NCBI GenBank assembly: GCA_913047695.1
Contig: CAJWUI010000005.1
Coordinates: forward strand, 1 to 64,000
DNA from: an uncultured Bacteroidota bacterium
Lineage (GTDB): Bacteria > Bacteroidota > Bacteroidia > Flavobacteriales > Flavobacteriaceae
Length of the DNA: 64,000 bases
Direction: 5' to 3'
Below are positions 36,793 to 44,876 of this stretch, piece after piece; the first letter of the stretch is position 1, and each line of letters starts with the position of its first letter. The notes under the pieces were generated by a model. The model did no database searches and had not been told where the DNA came from. It worked only from the letters and a program-made list of their open reading frames with translations. The translations under genes and the position numbers were made by a program.

Positions 36793-37101
36793 ATGGATTT
36801 GAGTCAAAATGAATGGGCAGCAATGCACCGAAGTAAAAAAGAAACCATTTTATTAGATGTACGAACTTTAGAGGAATATAACCAGGGACATATCCCAAAT
36901 GCTAAATTGATCGATATTCAAAACCCTCCAAATTTCTTACATGAATTAGAATTACTTAACCCTTCAAAAATATATCTAGTTTACTGTAGGTCCGGGGCTA
37001 GAAGTTCACAAGCATGTATATTGATGAAAAATAAAGGGATAGAAAACTGTTTTAATTTGTTAGGAGGTATTAATCAGTGGAACGGGGAGATTGTTACTTA
37101 A
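36793..37101 (+). CDS. Single-domain rhodanese
   Basis: A 102-residue rhodanese domain. The active-site loop is YCRSGARS with Cys65, and LLDVRTLEEYNQGHIPNAKLID is the characteristic first half. There is no signal peptide, so it is cytoplasmic. It may carry persulfide sulfur. It is followed after one base by a PspC-like gene. Confidence 0.92.
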   Translation: MDLSQNEWAAMHRSKKETILLDVRTLEEYNQGHIPNAKLIDIQNPPNFLHELELLNPSKIYLVYCRSGARSSQACILMKNKGIENCFNLLGGINQWNGEIVT

Positions 37102-37102
37102 A

Positions 37103-37330
37103 ATGAAAAAATCAACTAGAGTTCGTATTTTCTTTGAACGAAATGGTTTTGCAGTTTGTTCTCGTTTAGCTGAAATATTGGGGATGAAAGTAAAAAGTGT
37201 TCGTTTATTTTTTATTTATGCGTCATTCACAACTCTTATAGGTGGGTTTATACTTTATTTAATATTAGCATTTTGGATAAAATTAAAGGACCTAGTTTAT
37301 ACTAAACGTACCTCGGTTTTCGATTTGTGA
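37103..37330 (+). CDS. PspC domain membrane protein
   Basis: A 75-residue protein with a PspC-like fold: FAVCSRLAEILGMKVKSVRLFFIYAS followed by one or two membrane helices (GGFILYLILAFWI). PspC proteins act in envelope stress. The ATG at 37103 is preferred to the TTG at 37091, which overlaps the rhodanese. It is a stand-alone domain with no other psp genes nearby. Confidence 0.8.
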   Translation: MKKSTRVRIFFERNGFAVCSRLAEILGMKVKSVRLFFIYASFTTLIGGFILYLILAFWIKLKDLVYTKRTSVFDL

Positions 37331-37449
37331 AATTAGAATTTTAACTTTTTTATTTTCACTTTAGCTTTTTTTAATAAATCTTTCCCTTTTAATAATTTGA
37401 TATTCTAATCCTTTTTATGATATTGAACAACCAAATCTGTAATTAGAAA

Positions 37450-39060
37450 ATGAAGCTCAAGTATCTTACCAAAAGTACTTTATTACATTTTTTTTTCTTG
37501 CTATCATGTAATAGCCTTTTTTCTCAAGGGAGAGGATTAGATGAACAAATTAATGAAGCCTTTACACCAATTGCAAATTGGTGGGAAGAATTAATACTTC
37601 ATAATTTTCCAGGTACAGAGATCCCAACAATAATAATTCTATTGGTAGGGGGGGCACTGTTTTTTACTTTCTATTTTGGATTTGTTAACATACGCCATTT
37701 TTCAACTGCTGTGAATACAGTGCTAGGGAAATATGATAGTGTAGATGAAAATATAAAGAAAGAAAATAAAACTCAAAATTCTGAAAGTCTAGATACAACT
37801 CAATTAAAAAAAACTGACCAAGGAGAGGTAAGTCACTTCCAAGCACTGGCAACAGCAGTCTCTGGAACTGTGGGTAACGGAAATATTGCTGGTGTAGCAC
37901 TGGCTATAGCGGTTGGAGGGCCAGGAGCTACTTTTTGGATGATCCTATGCGGTTTAATAGGAATGTCAACAAAATTTGTAGAATGTACCTTAGGAGTAAA
38001 ATACAGAGATCTTGGTTCAGACGGTACAGTTTATGGGGGTCCTATGTATTATTTAACTAAAGGACTCCAAGAGAAAGGATATGTTTCTTTAGGAAAAACT
38101 TTAGCAGTAATATTTGCTTTTTTGTGTATCGGAGCTTCTTTTGGAGGGGGTAATGCTGCTCAATCTAATCAGGCTGCTATGCAACTTGTAAGCTCTTTTG
38201 GAATGAGCGGCGGAAGTGCTAGAACTATTATAGGAATAATAATGATGATTTTGGTTGGTATTATAATAATAGGTGGAATTAAGCGAATCGCTTCTGTAAC
38301 CGAAAAGGTAGTTCCATTTATGGCATTAATGTACATAATCGCCTGTTTATACATAATTTTTTCAAACTTTAGTTTTGTTGATGATGCATTTGGTATGATC
38401 TTTACACAAGCATTTAAACCCCAGGCTGGGCTTGGAGGCTTATTAGGTGTATTAATCACCGGCTTTAGGAGAGCTGCTTTTTCAAATGAGGCAGGAGCCG
38501 GTTCAGCATCAATTGCTCATTCAGCTGTGAAAACAAAATATCCAGCCTCGGAAGGCCTAGTTGCTCTATTAGAGCCATTTATTGACACGGTTATTATATG
38601 TACAATGACAGCTTTGGTGATAATTATTTTCAATGGCAATAATAGTGTATTTGAATACGGTGGTATTGGAGGTGTAGTAATGATTGATGGGGTACCTGCT
38701 GAGGGCGCTGGGATTACTGCTGCTGCATTTTCAGAATACATATCATTTTCCGGTCCTTTTCTCACCATAGCTGTCGTATTGTTCGCAATCTCAACAATGA
38801 TTTCATGGTCATATTATGGCTTACAATCATGGATGTATATTTTTGGAAAAAGTAAAGCTTCTGAACTAACTTATAAATCAATCTTCCTGATTTTTATTGT
38901 AATTGGTGCTGCTGGTGACATGTCATCCGTTTGGGCATTTTCAGATGCGATGATTTTGGCACTAGTTTTTCCCAATATGATAGGGCTATTGATTCTATTT
39001 CCTAAAGTTAGAGATGAACTTAATAACTATCTAAATTCAATTAGGGCTATTAAAAATTAA
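37450..39060 (+). CDS. Alanine:cation (Na+) symporter, AGCS family
   Basis: A 536-residue inner-membrane transporter with about eleven helices. Family signatures are HFQALATAVSGTVGNGNIAGVALAIAVGGPGATFWM, GGPMYYLTKGLQEK, ASFGGGNAAQSNQAA and FSNEAGAGSASIAHSAVKTKYP, each fitting AGCS. The N-terminus has an extra 40-residue segment with a signal-like helix and a tryptophan (NWWEELILHNFPG), common in Bacteroidota members. It takes up alanine or glycine with sodium, as inferred from the family. Confidence 0.93.
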   Translation: MKLKYLTKSTLLHFFFLLSCNSLFSQGRGLDEQINEAFTPIANWWEELILHNFPGTEIPTIIILLVGGALFFTFYFGFVNIRHFSTAVNTVLGKYDSVDENIKKENKTQNSESLDTTQLKKTDQGEVSHFQALATAVSGTVGNGNIAGVALAIAVGGPGATFWMILCGLIGMSTKFVECTLGVKYRDLGSDGTVYGGPMYYLTKGLQEKGYVSLGKTLAVIFAFLCIGASFGGGNAAQSNQAAMQLVSSFGMSGGSARTIIGIIMMILVGIIIIGGIKRIASVTEKVVPFMALMYIIACLYIIFSNFSFVDDAFGMIFTQAFKPQAGLGGLLGVLITGFRRAAFSNEAGAGSASIAHSAVKTKYPASEGLVALLEPFIDTVIICTMTALVIIIFNGNNSVFEYGGIGGVVMIDGVPAEGAGITAAAFSEYISFSGPFLTIAVVLFAISTMISWSYYGLQSWMYIFGKSKASELTYKSIFLIFIVIGAAGDMSSVWAFSDAMILALVFPNMIGLLILFPKVRDELNNYLNSIRAIKN

Positions 39061-39217
39061 AAACTAATTTGAAATCCAAAAGATTTTAGAACACATAAAG
39101 TGCTAAACAGCTGAAAGATATTTATTTAAAAATTTCATTATGATAATGTGTTTACAACAATACCGATTTTGTCTTAACTTTTTGTTATTTTCCCAAACAA
39201 ACTCTAAATAATAAAAC

Positions 39218-39225
39218 TATATTTG
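39218..39225 (+). promoter_or_regulatory. Candidate -7 promoter element (TATATTTG)
   Basis: An exact TAnnTTTG match 15 bases before the acyl-CoA dehydrogenase ATG, in the 180-base gap after the symporter. No reliable -33 element is recognised, so confidence is moderate. Confidence 0.4.
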
Positions 39226-39240
39226 TAATAAAACTTGTTT

Positions 39241-40404
39241 ATGATTGATTTCGAATTACGTCCAGACATAAAGACTTCCGAAACACAGCGGATGGTTTAT
39301 GAAGCAGCTAGAGACTTTGCGACTCAATTTATTAAGCCAAACGTTATGGAGTGGGATGAGGCTCAATATTTTCCCGTCGAAATTTTCGACAAAGCAGGAG
39401 CACTTGGTTTCATGGGAATGCTTATACCAGAAAACTATGGTGGCTCTGGTATGGGTTATCACGAGTATGTCACATTAATCGAAACAATATCAATTGTTGA
39501 CCCCTCCATAGGTCTTTCAATAGCTGCACACAATTCTTTATGCGTGAATCACATATATTCTTTTGGAACTGAGGAACAGAGGCTCAGGTGGCTACCAAAG
39601 CTGTGTGAAGGAATAGCTATCGGAGCTTGGGGCTTGACTGAACATAACACTGGATCTGATGCTAAGGGTATGTCAACTACGGCTCGCAAACAAGGAGACC
39701 AGTGGATTTTAAATGGAACCAAAAATTTTATTACACATGGTATCTCGGCAGATATTGCAGTTGTTATTGCTAGAAGTGGCGATAAAGGCGACAGTCGTGG
39801 AACGACAGCATTTGTCGTTGAGAGAGGAACACCTGGATTTTATTCGGGCAAAAAGGAAAATAAACTAGGTATGAGAGCATCAGAGACAGCAGAAATGATA
39901 TTTGAGAACTGCGTAATCCCTGACGAAAACCGTTTAGGCCCAGTTGGTGACGGTTTTATACAGTCAATGAAAATTTTAGATGGAGGAAGAATTTCAATAG
40001 CTGCACTTTCTTTAGGTCTAGCAAAGGGAGCTTATAACGCATCCTTATCCTACTCTAAGGAGAGGAAACAATTTGGTAAACCTATAAGTGATTTTCAGGG
40101 AATTTCATTCAAACTAGTCGATATGGTTACTGAAATTGAAGCTGCCTCACTTTTAACTCAAAAGGCATCAGAAATGAAAAATCAAAACTTGAGTGTAACT
40201 CAGTCTGGGGCAATGGCTAAGCTTTTTGCTTCAGAAACTTGCGTAAAGGTTGCTAATGAGGCTGTACAAATTCATGGTGGTTATGGATTTACGAAGGATT
40301 ATCCAGTTGAGAAATTTTTGAGAGATTCTAAGTTGTGTACAATTGGAGAGGGAACAAGTGAAATCCAAAAAATTGTAATAGCGAGAAAAATTTTAAATTC
40401 TTAG
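39241..40404 (+). CDS. Acyl-CoA dehydrogenase
   Basis: A 387-residue FAD enzyme that oxidises acyl-CoA thioesters at the alpha-beta bond. [16 protein letters not shown] and [15 protein letters not shown] form the FAD/substrate domain, [20 protein letters not shown] the helical domain, and [34 protein letters not shown] the C-terminal helices, with Glu of GEGTSE as the probable base. I chose the ATG two codons after the TTG. The chain-length preference is not evident; short-chain or branched substrates are plausible. Confidence 0.93.
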   Translation: MIDFELRPDIKTSETQRMVYEAARDFATQFIKPNVMEWDEAQYFPVEIFDKAGALGFMGMLIPENYGGSGMGYHEYVTLIETISIVDPSIGLSIAAHNSLCVNHIYSFGTEEQRLRWLPKLCEGIAIGAWGLTEHNTGSDAKGMSTTARKQGDQWILNGTKNFITHGISADIAVVIARSGDKGDSRGTTAFVVERGTPGFYSGKKENKLGMRASETAEMIFENCVIPDENRLGPVGDGFIQSMKILDGGRISIAALSLGLAKGAYNASLSYSKERKQFGKPISDFQGISFKLVDMVTEIEAASLLTQKASEMKNQNLSVTQSGAMAKLFASETCVKVANEAVQIHGGYGFTKDYPVEKFLRDSKLCTIGEGTSEIQKIVIARKILNS

Positions 40405-40445
40405 AGTTAGAATTTATATAAGATTATCAAGTAAATTCTTTTGTA

Positions 40446-40453
40446 TATATTTG
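40446..40453 (+). promoter_or_regulatory. Candidate -7 promoter element of rpsU (TATATTTG)
   Basis: An exact TAnnTTTG match 28 bases before the rpsU ATG. Transcription starting a few bases downstream would leave a short leader that holds the SD-like sequence at 40466-40473. The -33 region is not clear. Confidence 0.4.
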
Positions 40454-40465
40454 CAACCATGTTAA

Positions 40466-40473
40466 AAGTAGGT
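40466..40473 (+). promoter_or_regulatory. Shine-Dalgarno-like site of rpsU
   Basis: AAGTAGGT matches the ideal AAGGAGGT at seven of eight bases, and the spacing to the ATG is eight bases. Most starts in this window have no such site. In Flavobacteriia the anti-SD tail is sequestered by a pocket that includes bS21, and rpsU is known as an exceptional SD-bearing gene that responds to bS21 level, so the site may be regulatory. Confidence 0.6.
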
Positions 40474-40481
40474 ATATTTAA

Positions 40482-40676
40482 ATGTTAATAATTCCAATCA
40501 AAGAAGGGGAAAGTATTGATCGTGCCTTAAAAAGGTTTAAGCGAAAGTTCGATAAAACAGGTGCTATGAGACAATTAAGGGCTAGAAAACAATTTATAAA
40601 GCCGTCTGTTAAACATCGCCAGAAAATACAAAAGGCCCAGTATATCCAGCGTTTATTTGACAACGAGAATATTTAA
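40482..40676 (+). CDS. rpsU: Ribosomal protein bS21
   Basis: A 64-residue small-subunit protein: MLIIPIKEGESIDRALKRF, then TGAMRQLRARKQF and KPSVKHRQKIQKAQYI, standard for bS21. In Bacteroidota bS21 helps cover the 3' end of 16S rRNA. A short overlapping frame begins at ATG 40459 and runs across the rpsU start, but I see no evidence that it is a gene. Confidence 0.96.
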   Translation: MLIIPIKEGESIDRALKRFKRKFDKTGAMRQLRARKQFIKPSVKHRQKIQKAQYIQRLFDNENI

Positions 40677-40743
40677 TTCTTAATTTATTTTCTTGACTTT
40701 AGTTTTTTTTGGTCGAAGCCGTTAATTTTACTTTAAAAATTAT

Positions 40744-41640
40744 ATGACTGTAAGGGCTTTTTTAGACTACATTTCGTTTGAAAAAAAATATTCATCCAAC
40801 ACTCTAAAAGCCTACAAAAAAAATCTTGATGACTTTGAAAAATTTATTCTTTCGAACAATCTTGACATCTCTATTGAAAAAGCTACTTATAAAGAAATTA
40901 GATCTTGGATGGTCTTTCTTGTAGAGCTTGGAAACAGTAAAAGAACAATTAATAGAAAAATTTCTGTTTTAGCCTCTTATTACAAATTTTTATTAAGGAC
41001 AGAAACAATCAGTATTTCTCCACTTAAAGAGCATAAAGCTTTGAAAACAGAAAAAAAAGTTGTCATTCCTTTTTCTAAAGATGAAATAAACAAATTGATG
41101 TCTGATGATTATTTTTCTGATAATTACACAGGTTTTCTCCAACAAACAATTATCAAACTCTTTTATTTTACAGGCATAAGAAGAAGTGAACTTCTTGCAT
41201 TAAGGATTAATGATTTTGATTTCTCGCAGAGCTTAATTAAGGTTCTAGGTAAAGGAAATAAAGAACGTTTGATCCCGCTTTTGCCAGAGATAAGGGATCA
41301 AATCAAGAGTCTTTTAGACTATCAAAATGTAGATAAAATCCAAAGGAAAGAAGACTTATTATTTGTTAATAACAATGGAAAAAAGCTCTCTACAGCATTT
41401 GTTTATAAGACTGTAAAAATGTACTTTGGATATGTGTCAAGTAAGATAAAACGAAGCCCACATGTCCTGAGACACAGCTTTGCAACTCATCTGCTTGACC
41501 AGGGAGCGGATTTGAATGCAATTAAAGATCTTTTGGGACATAATAGTATAGCTGCAACGCAGCATTACACAAAAAGTAGTATGGCAAAGATCCAAGAAGT
41601 TTATAAAAAAGCTCATCCTAAAGAAAAAAAAAATAATTAG
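40744..41640 (+). CDS. Tyrosine recombinase XerC/XerD family
   Basis: A 298-residue site-specific recombinase with a SAM-like N-terminal domain (about 1-85) and a catalytic domain. The active-site Arg is in YFTGIRRSELLAL, HxxR is HVLRHSFATHL, and the nucleophile is Tyr275 in QHYTKSS. It has normal Xer length and sits in the conserved rpsU - xer - hibernation factor - tRNA order, so it is probably the chromosome-dimer resolvase, not a mobile-element integrase. Confidence 0.9.
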   Translation: MTVRAFLDYISFEKKYSSNTLKAYKKNLDDFEKFILSNNLDISIEKATYKEIRSWMVFLVELGNSKRTINRKISVLASYYKFLLRTETISISPLKEHKALKTEKKVVIPFSKDEINKLMSDDYFSDNYTGFLQQTIIKLFYFTGIRRSELLALRINDFDFSQSLIKVLGKGNKERLIPLLPEIRDQIKSLLDYQNVDKIQRKEDLLFVNNNGKKLSTAFVYKTVKMYFGYVSSKIKRSPHVLRHSFATHLLDQGADLNAIKDLLGHNSIAATQHYTKSSMAKIQEVYKKAHPKEKKNN

Positions 41641-41652
41641 AAATAAACTCTT

Positions 41653-41952
41653 ATGGTAACAATGCACTTTAGAGCCGTAAATTTTAAAGCGGGAATGAGA
41701 CTCAAAAAATACGCAAAAAAGCGAATTGAAAAACTTTCCCTATTTCATCAGAAAATTTCAGAGGTTTTTGTATTTGCTAAAGTTGAAAATAATTCAGACG
41801 GTTTCAATAAGTGGGCTGAGCTCAAAATTGAAATACCAGGAGATTACGTTGTGGTTAAGAAAATCTCTCGTTCTTTTGAAGAATCTATAAACAACGCAGC
41901 TGCTAGTGCTATTAGAATTTTGAAGAAAAGAAAAGGTAAAGAGAGGAGCTAG
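41653..41952 (+). CDS. hpf: Ribosome hibernation factor, HPF/RaiA family
   Basis: A 99-residue short-form hibernation protein: MHFRAVNFKAGMRLKKYAKKRIEKL at the N-terminus, then AELKIEIPGDYVVVKKISRSFEESINNAAASAIRILKK. It binds 30S subunits and blocks translation in stationary phase. It follows the xer gene by 12 bases and precedes four tRNA genes. A start at the second ATG (41662) is equally possible. Confidence 0.88.
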   Translation: MVTMHFRAVNFKAGMRLKKYAKKRIEKLSLFHQKISEVFVFAKVENNSDGFNKWAELKIEIPGDYVVVKKISRSFEESINNAAASAIRILKKRKGKERS

Positions 41953-42029
41953 TAAATTTTGATTTTTTCTTTTGATTCCAATAAAATTAACATTTAATTT
42001 GCAATCAATTTTATTAAAATATTTAATTT

Positions 42030-42103
42030 GCCGATGTAGCTCAGCTGGCTAGAGCAGCTGATTTGTAATCAGCAGGTCGTGGGTTCGAGTCCCTCCATCG
42101 GCT
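42030..42103 (+). tRNA. tRNA-Thr (anticodon TGT)
   Basis: 74 bases. The acceptor GCCGATG pairs with CATCGGC, the anticodon loop reads TTTGTAA with TGT, and GGTTCGAGTCC forms the T arm. CCA is not encoded. It is first in the cluster Thr-Tyr-Gly-Thr. Confidence 0.97.
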
Positions 42104-42168
42104 CTAATCATCAAAATGAACAAAGGTATATTTTTAAAATTAATATATGATTTAATCTCATCAGACTC

Positions 42169-42251
42169 GGGGAGATACTCAAGCGGCCAACGAGGACAGA
42201 CTGTAAATCTGTTGTTTTTTAACTTCGCAGGTTCGAATCCTGCTCTCCCCA
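42169..42251 (+). tRNA. tRNA-Tyr (anticodon GTA)
   Basis: 83 bases, with a long variable arm as expected for bacterial tRNA-Tyr. The acceptor GGGGAGA pairs with TCTCCCC, the anticodon loop is CTGTAAA with GTA, and the T arm is GGTTCGAATCC. CCA is not encoded. Confidence 0.97.
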
Positions 42252-42326
42252 CAGCTTTATTATAATAGAATTAATTATATTCACAATTAAAATAATCCAC
42301 TATAAAGTGAAACTTAATAATAATAT

Positions 42327-42399
42327 GCGAGAGTAGCTCAGTTGGTAGAGCGTCAGCCTTCCAAGCTGAATGTCGCCGGTTCGAACCCGGTCTCCCGCT
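42327..42399 (+). tRNA. tRNA-Gly (anticodon TCC)
   Basis: 73 bases. The acceptor GCGAGAG faces CTCCCGC, leaving one A-C mismatch at the fourth pair; all other arms pair normally, and the loop CTTCCAA gives anticodon TCC. The mismatch is odd, because GCGGGAG is the expected sequence. CCA is not encoded. Confidence 0.95.
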
Positions 42400-42409
42400 C
42401 AACTTTTAA

Positions 42410-42481
42410 GCCGGTGTAGCTCAGGGGTAGAGCGTTTCCTTGGTAAGGAAGAGGTCCCGAGTTCAAATCTCGGCATTGGCT
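42410..42481 (+). tRNA. tRNA-Thr (anticodon GGT)
   Basis: 72 bases. The acceptor GCCGGTG pairs with CATTGGC using two G-T wobbles, and the anticodon loop TTGGTAA gives GGT. The T arm GAGTTCAAATCTC is normal. It is the last of the four tRNAs and is followed 48 bases later by a terminator hairpin. Confidence 0.96.
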
Positions 42482-42528
42482 CTAAAATAAATTAAGGTCT
42501 TTAGCCAAGAACCTCAATTACTTTCAGA

Positions 42529-42568
42529 AACATCAAAGGGACTTGTAGGGAACCTTTGGTGTTTTTTT
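42529..42568 (+). terminator. Intrinsic terminator of the tRNA cluster
   Basis: ACATCAAAGG pairs with CCTTTGGTGT (one G-T) around a 13-base loop, followed by a run of T. It ends the tRNA transcript. The tRNA-tuf unit seen in relatives is therefore interrupted here. Confidence 0.8.
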
Positions 42569-42630
42569 ATATTTTAACTTCCTCTTGATTAAATACCATA
42601 AAGTCTATGTGGTTTTTGTAATTTTACTAA

Positions 42631-42819
42631 ATGGCAAAATACATAAATAGAACTGCGATAATTTTGTATTTAAATCTTTTGATCGGACTAATTCACGTTT
42701 TACATGAATTTGAAATCCTAGATTTCATACCCGACACATATTACTTTATAATTCCTGTATCATTCTTGTTGACATTAGTAATTTGGAATAGTCTTTTAAT
42801 ATTGAATAAAAATAAATGA
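42631..42819 (+). CDS. Small two-helix membrane protein
   Basis: A 62-residue hydrophobic protein with two predicted helices (about 8-27 and 38-57) joined by a polar turn (LDFIPDTYY). I do not recognise the family. Its stop overlaps the ATG of the CPxCG-like gene by four bases (ATGA), which indicates that it is translated. It is the first gene after the tRNA cluster terminator. Confidence 0.6.
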   Translation: MAKYINRTAIILYLNLLIGLIHVLHEFEILDFIPDTYYFIIPVSFLLTLVIWNSLLILNKNK

Positions 42820-42986
42820 TTGAATATTTTTTTACTTGTCCATTTTGTTGGGAAGGAATTTCAATGTTATTAGAAAGATCTGATGAAGTTCAAAATTATA
42901 TTGAAGATTGTGAAGTTTGTTGCCAGCCAATTCAAATCGAATATCTATTTCAGAAAGAGGTAGAAAGATTTAGTGTTATTACATAA
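42816..42986 (+). CDS. Small CPxC-type zinc-ribbon-like protein
   Basis: A 56-residue ORF reads MIEYFFTCPFCWEGISMLL and later EDCEVCCQPIQIEYLF. Two Cys pairs (CPFC and CEVC) plus Cys after the second pair make a zinc ribbon, as in the CPXCG family of short cysteine-rich proteins common in Bacteroidota and Proteobacteria. Function unknown. The ATGA overlap with the preceding gene supports real translation. Confidence 0.78.
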   Translation: MIEYFFTCPFCWEGISMLLERSDEVQNYIEDCEVCCQPIQIEYLFQKEVERFSVIT

Positions 42987-43020
42987 TTTTATTTTCTATT
43001 TATCATACGCGCATTTTATG

Positions 43021-43028
43021 TAATTTTG
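43021..43028 (+). promoter_or_regulatory. Candidate -7 promoter element (TAATTTTG)
   Basis: An exact TAnnTTTG match that ends four bases before the GTG start of the DUF423 gene. As with trpL, the mRNA would start at or next to the start codon. The -33 region is not clear. Confidence 0.35.
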
Positions 43029-43032
43029 GCGT

Positions 43033-43401
43033 GTGAAAATAGCAAGATTATTTGGGGCTATGTTTGCCTTGTTATCCATCATTTTAGGTGCACTAAATAG
43101 TCACACTTTTAAAAAAATACTTCCTGAAATAGAATCTAAATCCATTGATGTAAGCCTCAGATACATGATGTTTCATGCCCTAGCATTATTAATATTATCT
43201 GTGTTATCTGTAGAGGGGAAAAAAATGATTTCACTTTTTTTAATTACTGGCACACTACTTTTTTCTTTTAGTATTTTATTTTTATCATTTCAATCACAAA
43301 TTGTTTTCAATCTTAGCTGGTTAGGACCTGTTACCCCTATTGGCGGCAGCCTATTAATTTTTGGATGGATTTTAATTCTTTTCCAATTCATAAAAAATTA
43401 G
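43033..43401 (+). CDS. DUF423 family membrane protein (copy 1)
   Basis: A 122-residue protein with four predicted helices. DUF423 features are FGAMFALLSIILGALNSHTFKKIL, SLRYMMFHALALLIL and WLGPVTPIGGSLLIFGWILIL. The start is GTG. Family members are conserved inner-membrane proteins of unknown function. A second, diverged copy lies at 49615, in the same accessory stretch. Confidence 0.85.
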   Translation: MKIARLFGAMFALLSIILGALNSHTFKKILPEIESKSIDVSLRYMMFHALALLILSVLSVEGKKMISLFLITGTLLFSFSILFLSFQSQIVFNLSWLGPVTPIGGSLLIFGWILILFQFIKN

Positions 43402-43496
43402 TTTTGGGATTTTCTTGAAATTAGATAAATTAGAAATAAATAAAAGTTTGTTAAACAATTTTTATATTAGTCATGTAATCAAAAATTTGAACCAAA

Positions 43497-43901
43497 ATGA
43501 AAAAATACATAATTGCATTTATTTCCTGCTTTGTATCAGTTTCTATTGCAAGCATTATACCGACAATACTATTTTATGGGCCTGAGCAAGCTGAATTGAG
43601 TAAACTTTTCCCAGGTGTTGTAAATGAAGTTCCTGACCCTTTATTTATACTTATTAGTGCAACGGCACTGATAATCTTGTGGGTTATAACTTTTGATAAA
43701 ATGGGTATTACAAATTTAAAAAATGGATCAATTACAGGAATTTGGTTTGGAACTCTAACCTTTACCTTTTTTGGCTTCCAATTTATGGCTCTAACAAATA
43801 TTGTTTCAATCCAATTTGCTTTAACAGATATACTTATATCCGCAATTATGGGTGCGGTTCAGGGGGGAGCTATTGGTTGGTCTTTGGGTAGATTTGCTTA
43901 A
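43497..43901 (+). CDS. Four-helix membrane protein, family not recognised
   Basis: A 134-residue protein with about four predicted helices and a signal-like N-terminus. A glycine-rich last helix (AIMGAVQGGAIGWSLGRF) and a periplasmic stretch with Pro-Glu (GPEQAELSKLFPG) are notable. I cannot assign it to a named family. Both neighbours are separated by 70-95 bases, so it is probably transcribed alone. Confidence 0.7.
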   Translation: MKKYIIAFISCFVSVSIASIIPTILFYGPEQAELSKLFPGVVNEVPDPLFILISATALIILWVITFDKMGITNLKNGSITGIWFGTLTFTFFGFQFMALTNIVSIQFALTDILISAIMGAVQGGAIGWSLGRFA

Positions 43902-43968
43902 AATAATTGTATAATATGATAGGGATATTATAAAAGGTCTAATTAAGATTATTCTTAGCTAAATATTT

Positions 43969-44328
43969 TTATATTTTAGGATAGTTACCCTTTGTAATTT
44001 CAGCTATTACGTTGCCTGTGTGCTTCGTACTGATTGGCTCAAACAAAAGAATCCAAGTTTCTATTTTAGCTGATGGACGATGTTCAACTCCCTTTGGAAC
44101 TACAATCATTTCTCCGGATAGAACCTCCACTGTTTTGTCACGGTATTCCATGTTGAGCTTTCCTTTTATTACATAAAATAATTCATCTTCATTTTTGTGT
44201 GAATGCCACACAAATTCTCCTTTTATTTTTGCTAATAAAACTTGCTGATTATTTAATTCTGCAATTGAATGAGGACTCCAAATGGACTCAAATTCTTTAT
44301 ATTTTGATAAGATATTTATTTTGTCCAT
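43969..44328 (-). CDS. Cupin domain protein
   Basis: A 119-residue single cupin. The metal site motif is GEFVWHSHKNEDELFYVIKGKLNMEYR, with two His and one Glu, and the second motif VVPKGVEHRPSA gives the last His. It is the size of small cytoplasmic cupins whose substrates are mostly unknown. It lies 32 bases downstream of the PAS gene on the same strand and could be cotranscribed. Confidence 0.88.
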   Translation of the reverse strand: MDKINILSKYKEFESIWSPHSIAELNNQQVLLAKIKGEFVWHSHKNEDELFYVIKGKLNMEYRDKTVEVLSGEMIVVPKGVEHRPSAKIETWILLFEPISTKHTGNVIAEITKGNYPKI

Positions 44329-44360
44329 TTAAATGAACTTAGTAAATACTAGAGGATTAT

Positions 44361-44876
44361 TTAAGATAAGTATGAATCAATTCTAGGCTTATCAACTGGA
44401 ATCTCTTTTTCGAAAGCTATGAAATTATCTAATCTCTCTTTAGCATCATATATAGGGAATATGGAAATCTGACATAAGTAGGATTCCCCATTTTTTCTGT
44501 AATTTATAAGTGATCCACTGAAAGTATGATTGTAAAACAATTCTTCACTAATTTGACTTTTTACTGATTTAGAAGTTTGTTCTCCTTGTAGAAAGGAGGG
44601 TCTTTTACCTACTGCATATTTTTTTGAATAGCCTGTCATATCTCTAAAACCGTCACTAACCCATAGTATTTTTTGATTTGTATCTGTCAGAACGATAGCA
44701 TCATAATCTTCTTGAAATACTTTTTTAGTTAGCTCGGTTGTCCAACTATCATTTAAAATAGATTTGATATGTGAAATATCGTTGTTTCTTCTGAATTCAT
44801 TAACTAGGCTTTGGTAGTTCTCAAGATGAATATCAAAACTGGCCAGTGGTAAAAAATTTTTTTTACTTCCTTTCAT
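44361..44876 (-). CDS. LOV-like PAS protein without the photoactive cysteine
   Basis: A 171-residue protein with one PAS domain in its C-terminal two thirds and no output domain. The segment TDTNQKILWVSDGFRDMTGYS, then GKRPSFLQG, NYRKNGESYLCQ and IFPIYD follow the LOV pattern, but GxNCRFLQ reads GKRPSFLQG, so the adduct-forming Cys is Pro and the adjoining Asn is Arg. The Gln of FLQG and the Asn before YRK remain. It may still bind flavin, or may sense something else. The N-terminal 55 residues are helical. Confidence 0.75.
   Translation of the reverse strand: MKGSKKNFLPLASFDIHLENYQSLVNEFRRNNDISHIKSILNDSWTTELTKKVFQEDYDAIVLTDTNQKILWVSDGFRDMTGYSKKYAVGKRPSFLQGEQTSKSVKSQISEELFYNHTFSGSLINYRKNGESYLCQISIFPIYDAKERLDNFIAFEKEIPVDKPRIDSYLS

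Noticed and set aside
40744-41640. Xer-family recombinase as integrase of the accessory block
   Set aside because: It has standard Xer length and sits in the conserved order rpsU-xer-hpf-tRNA upstream of the tRNAs. No phage or element genes accompany it.
42049-42252. 67-residue ORF opposite the tRNA-Thr and tRNA-Tyr genes
   Set aside because: It is an artefact of reading the complement of two tRNA genes, which explain the sequence fully.
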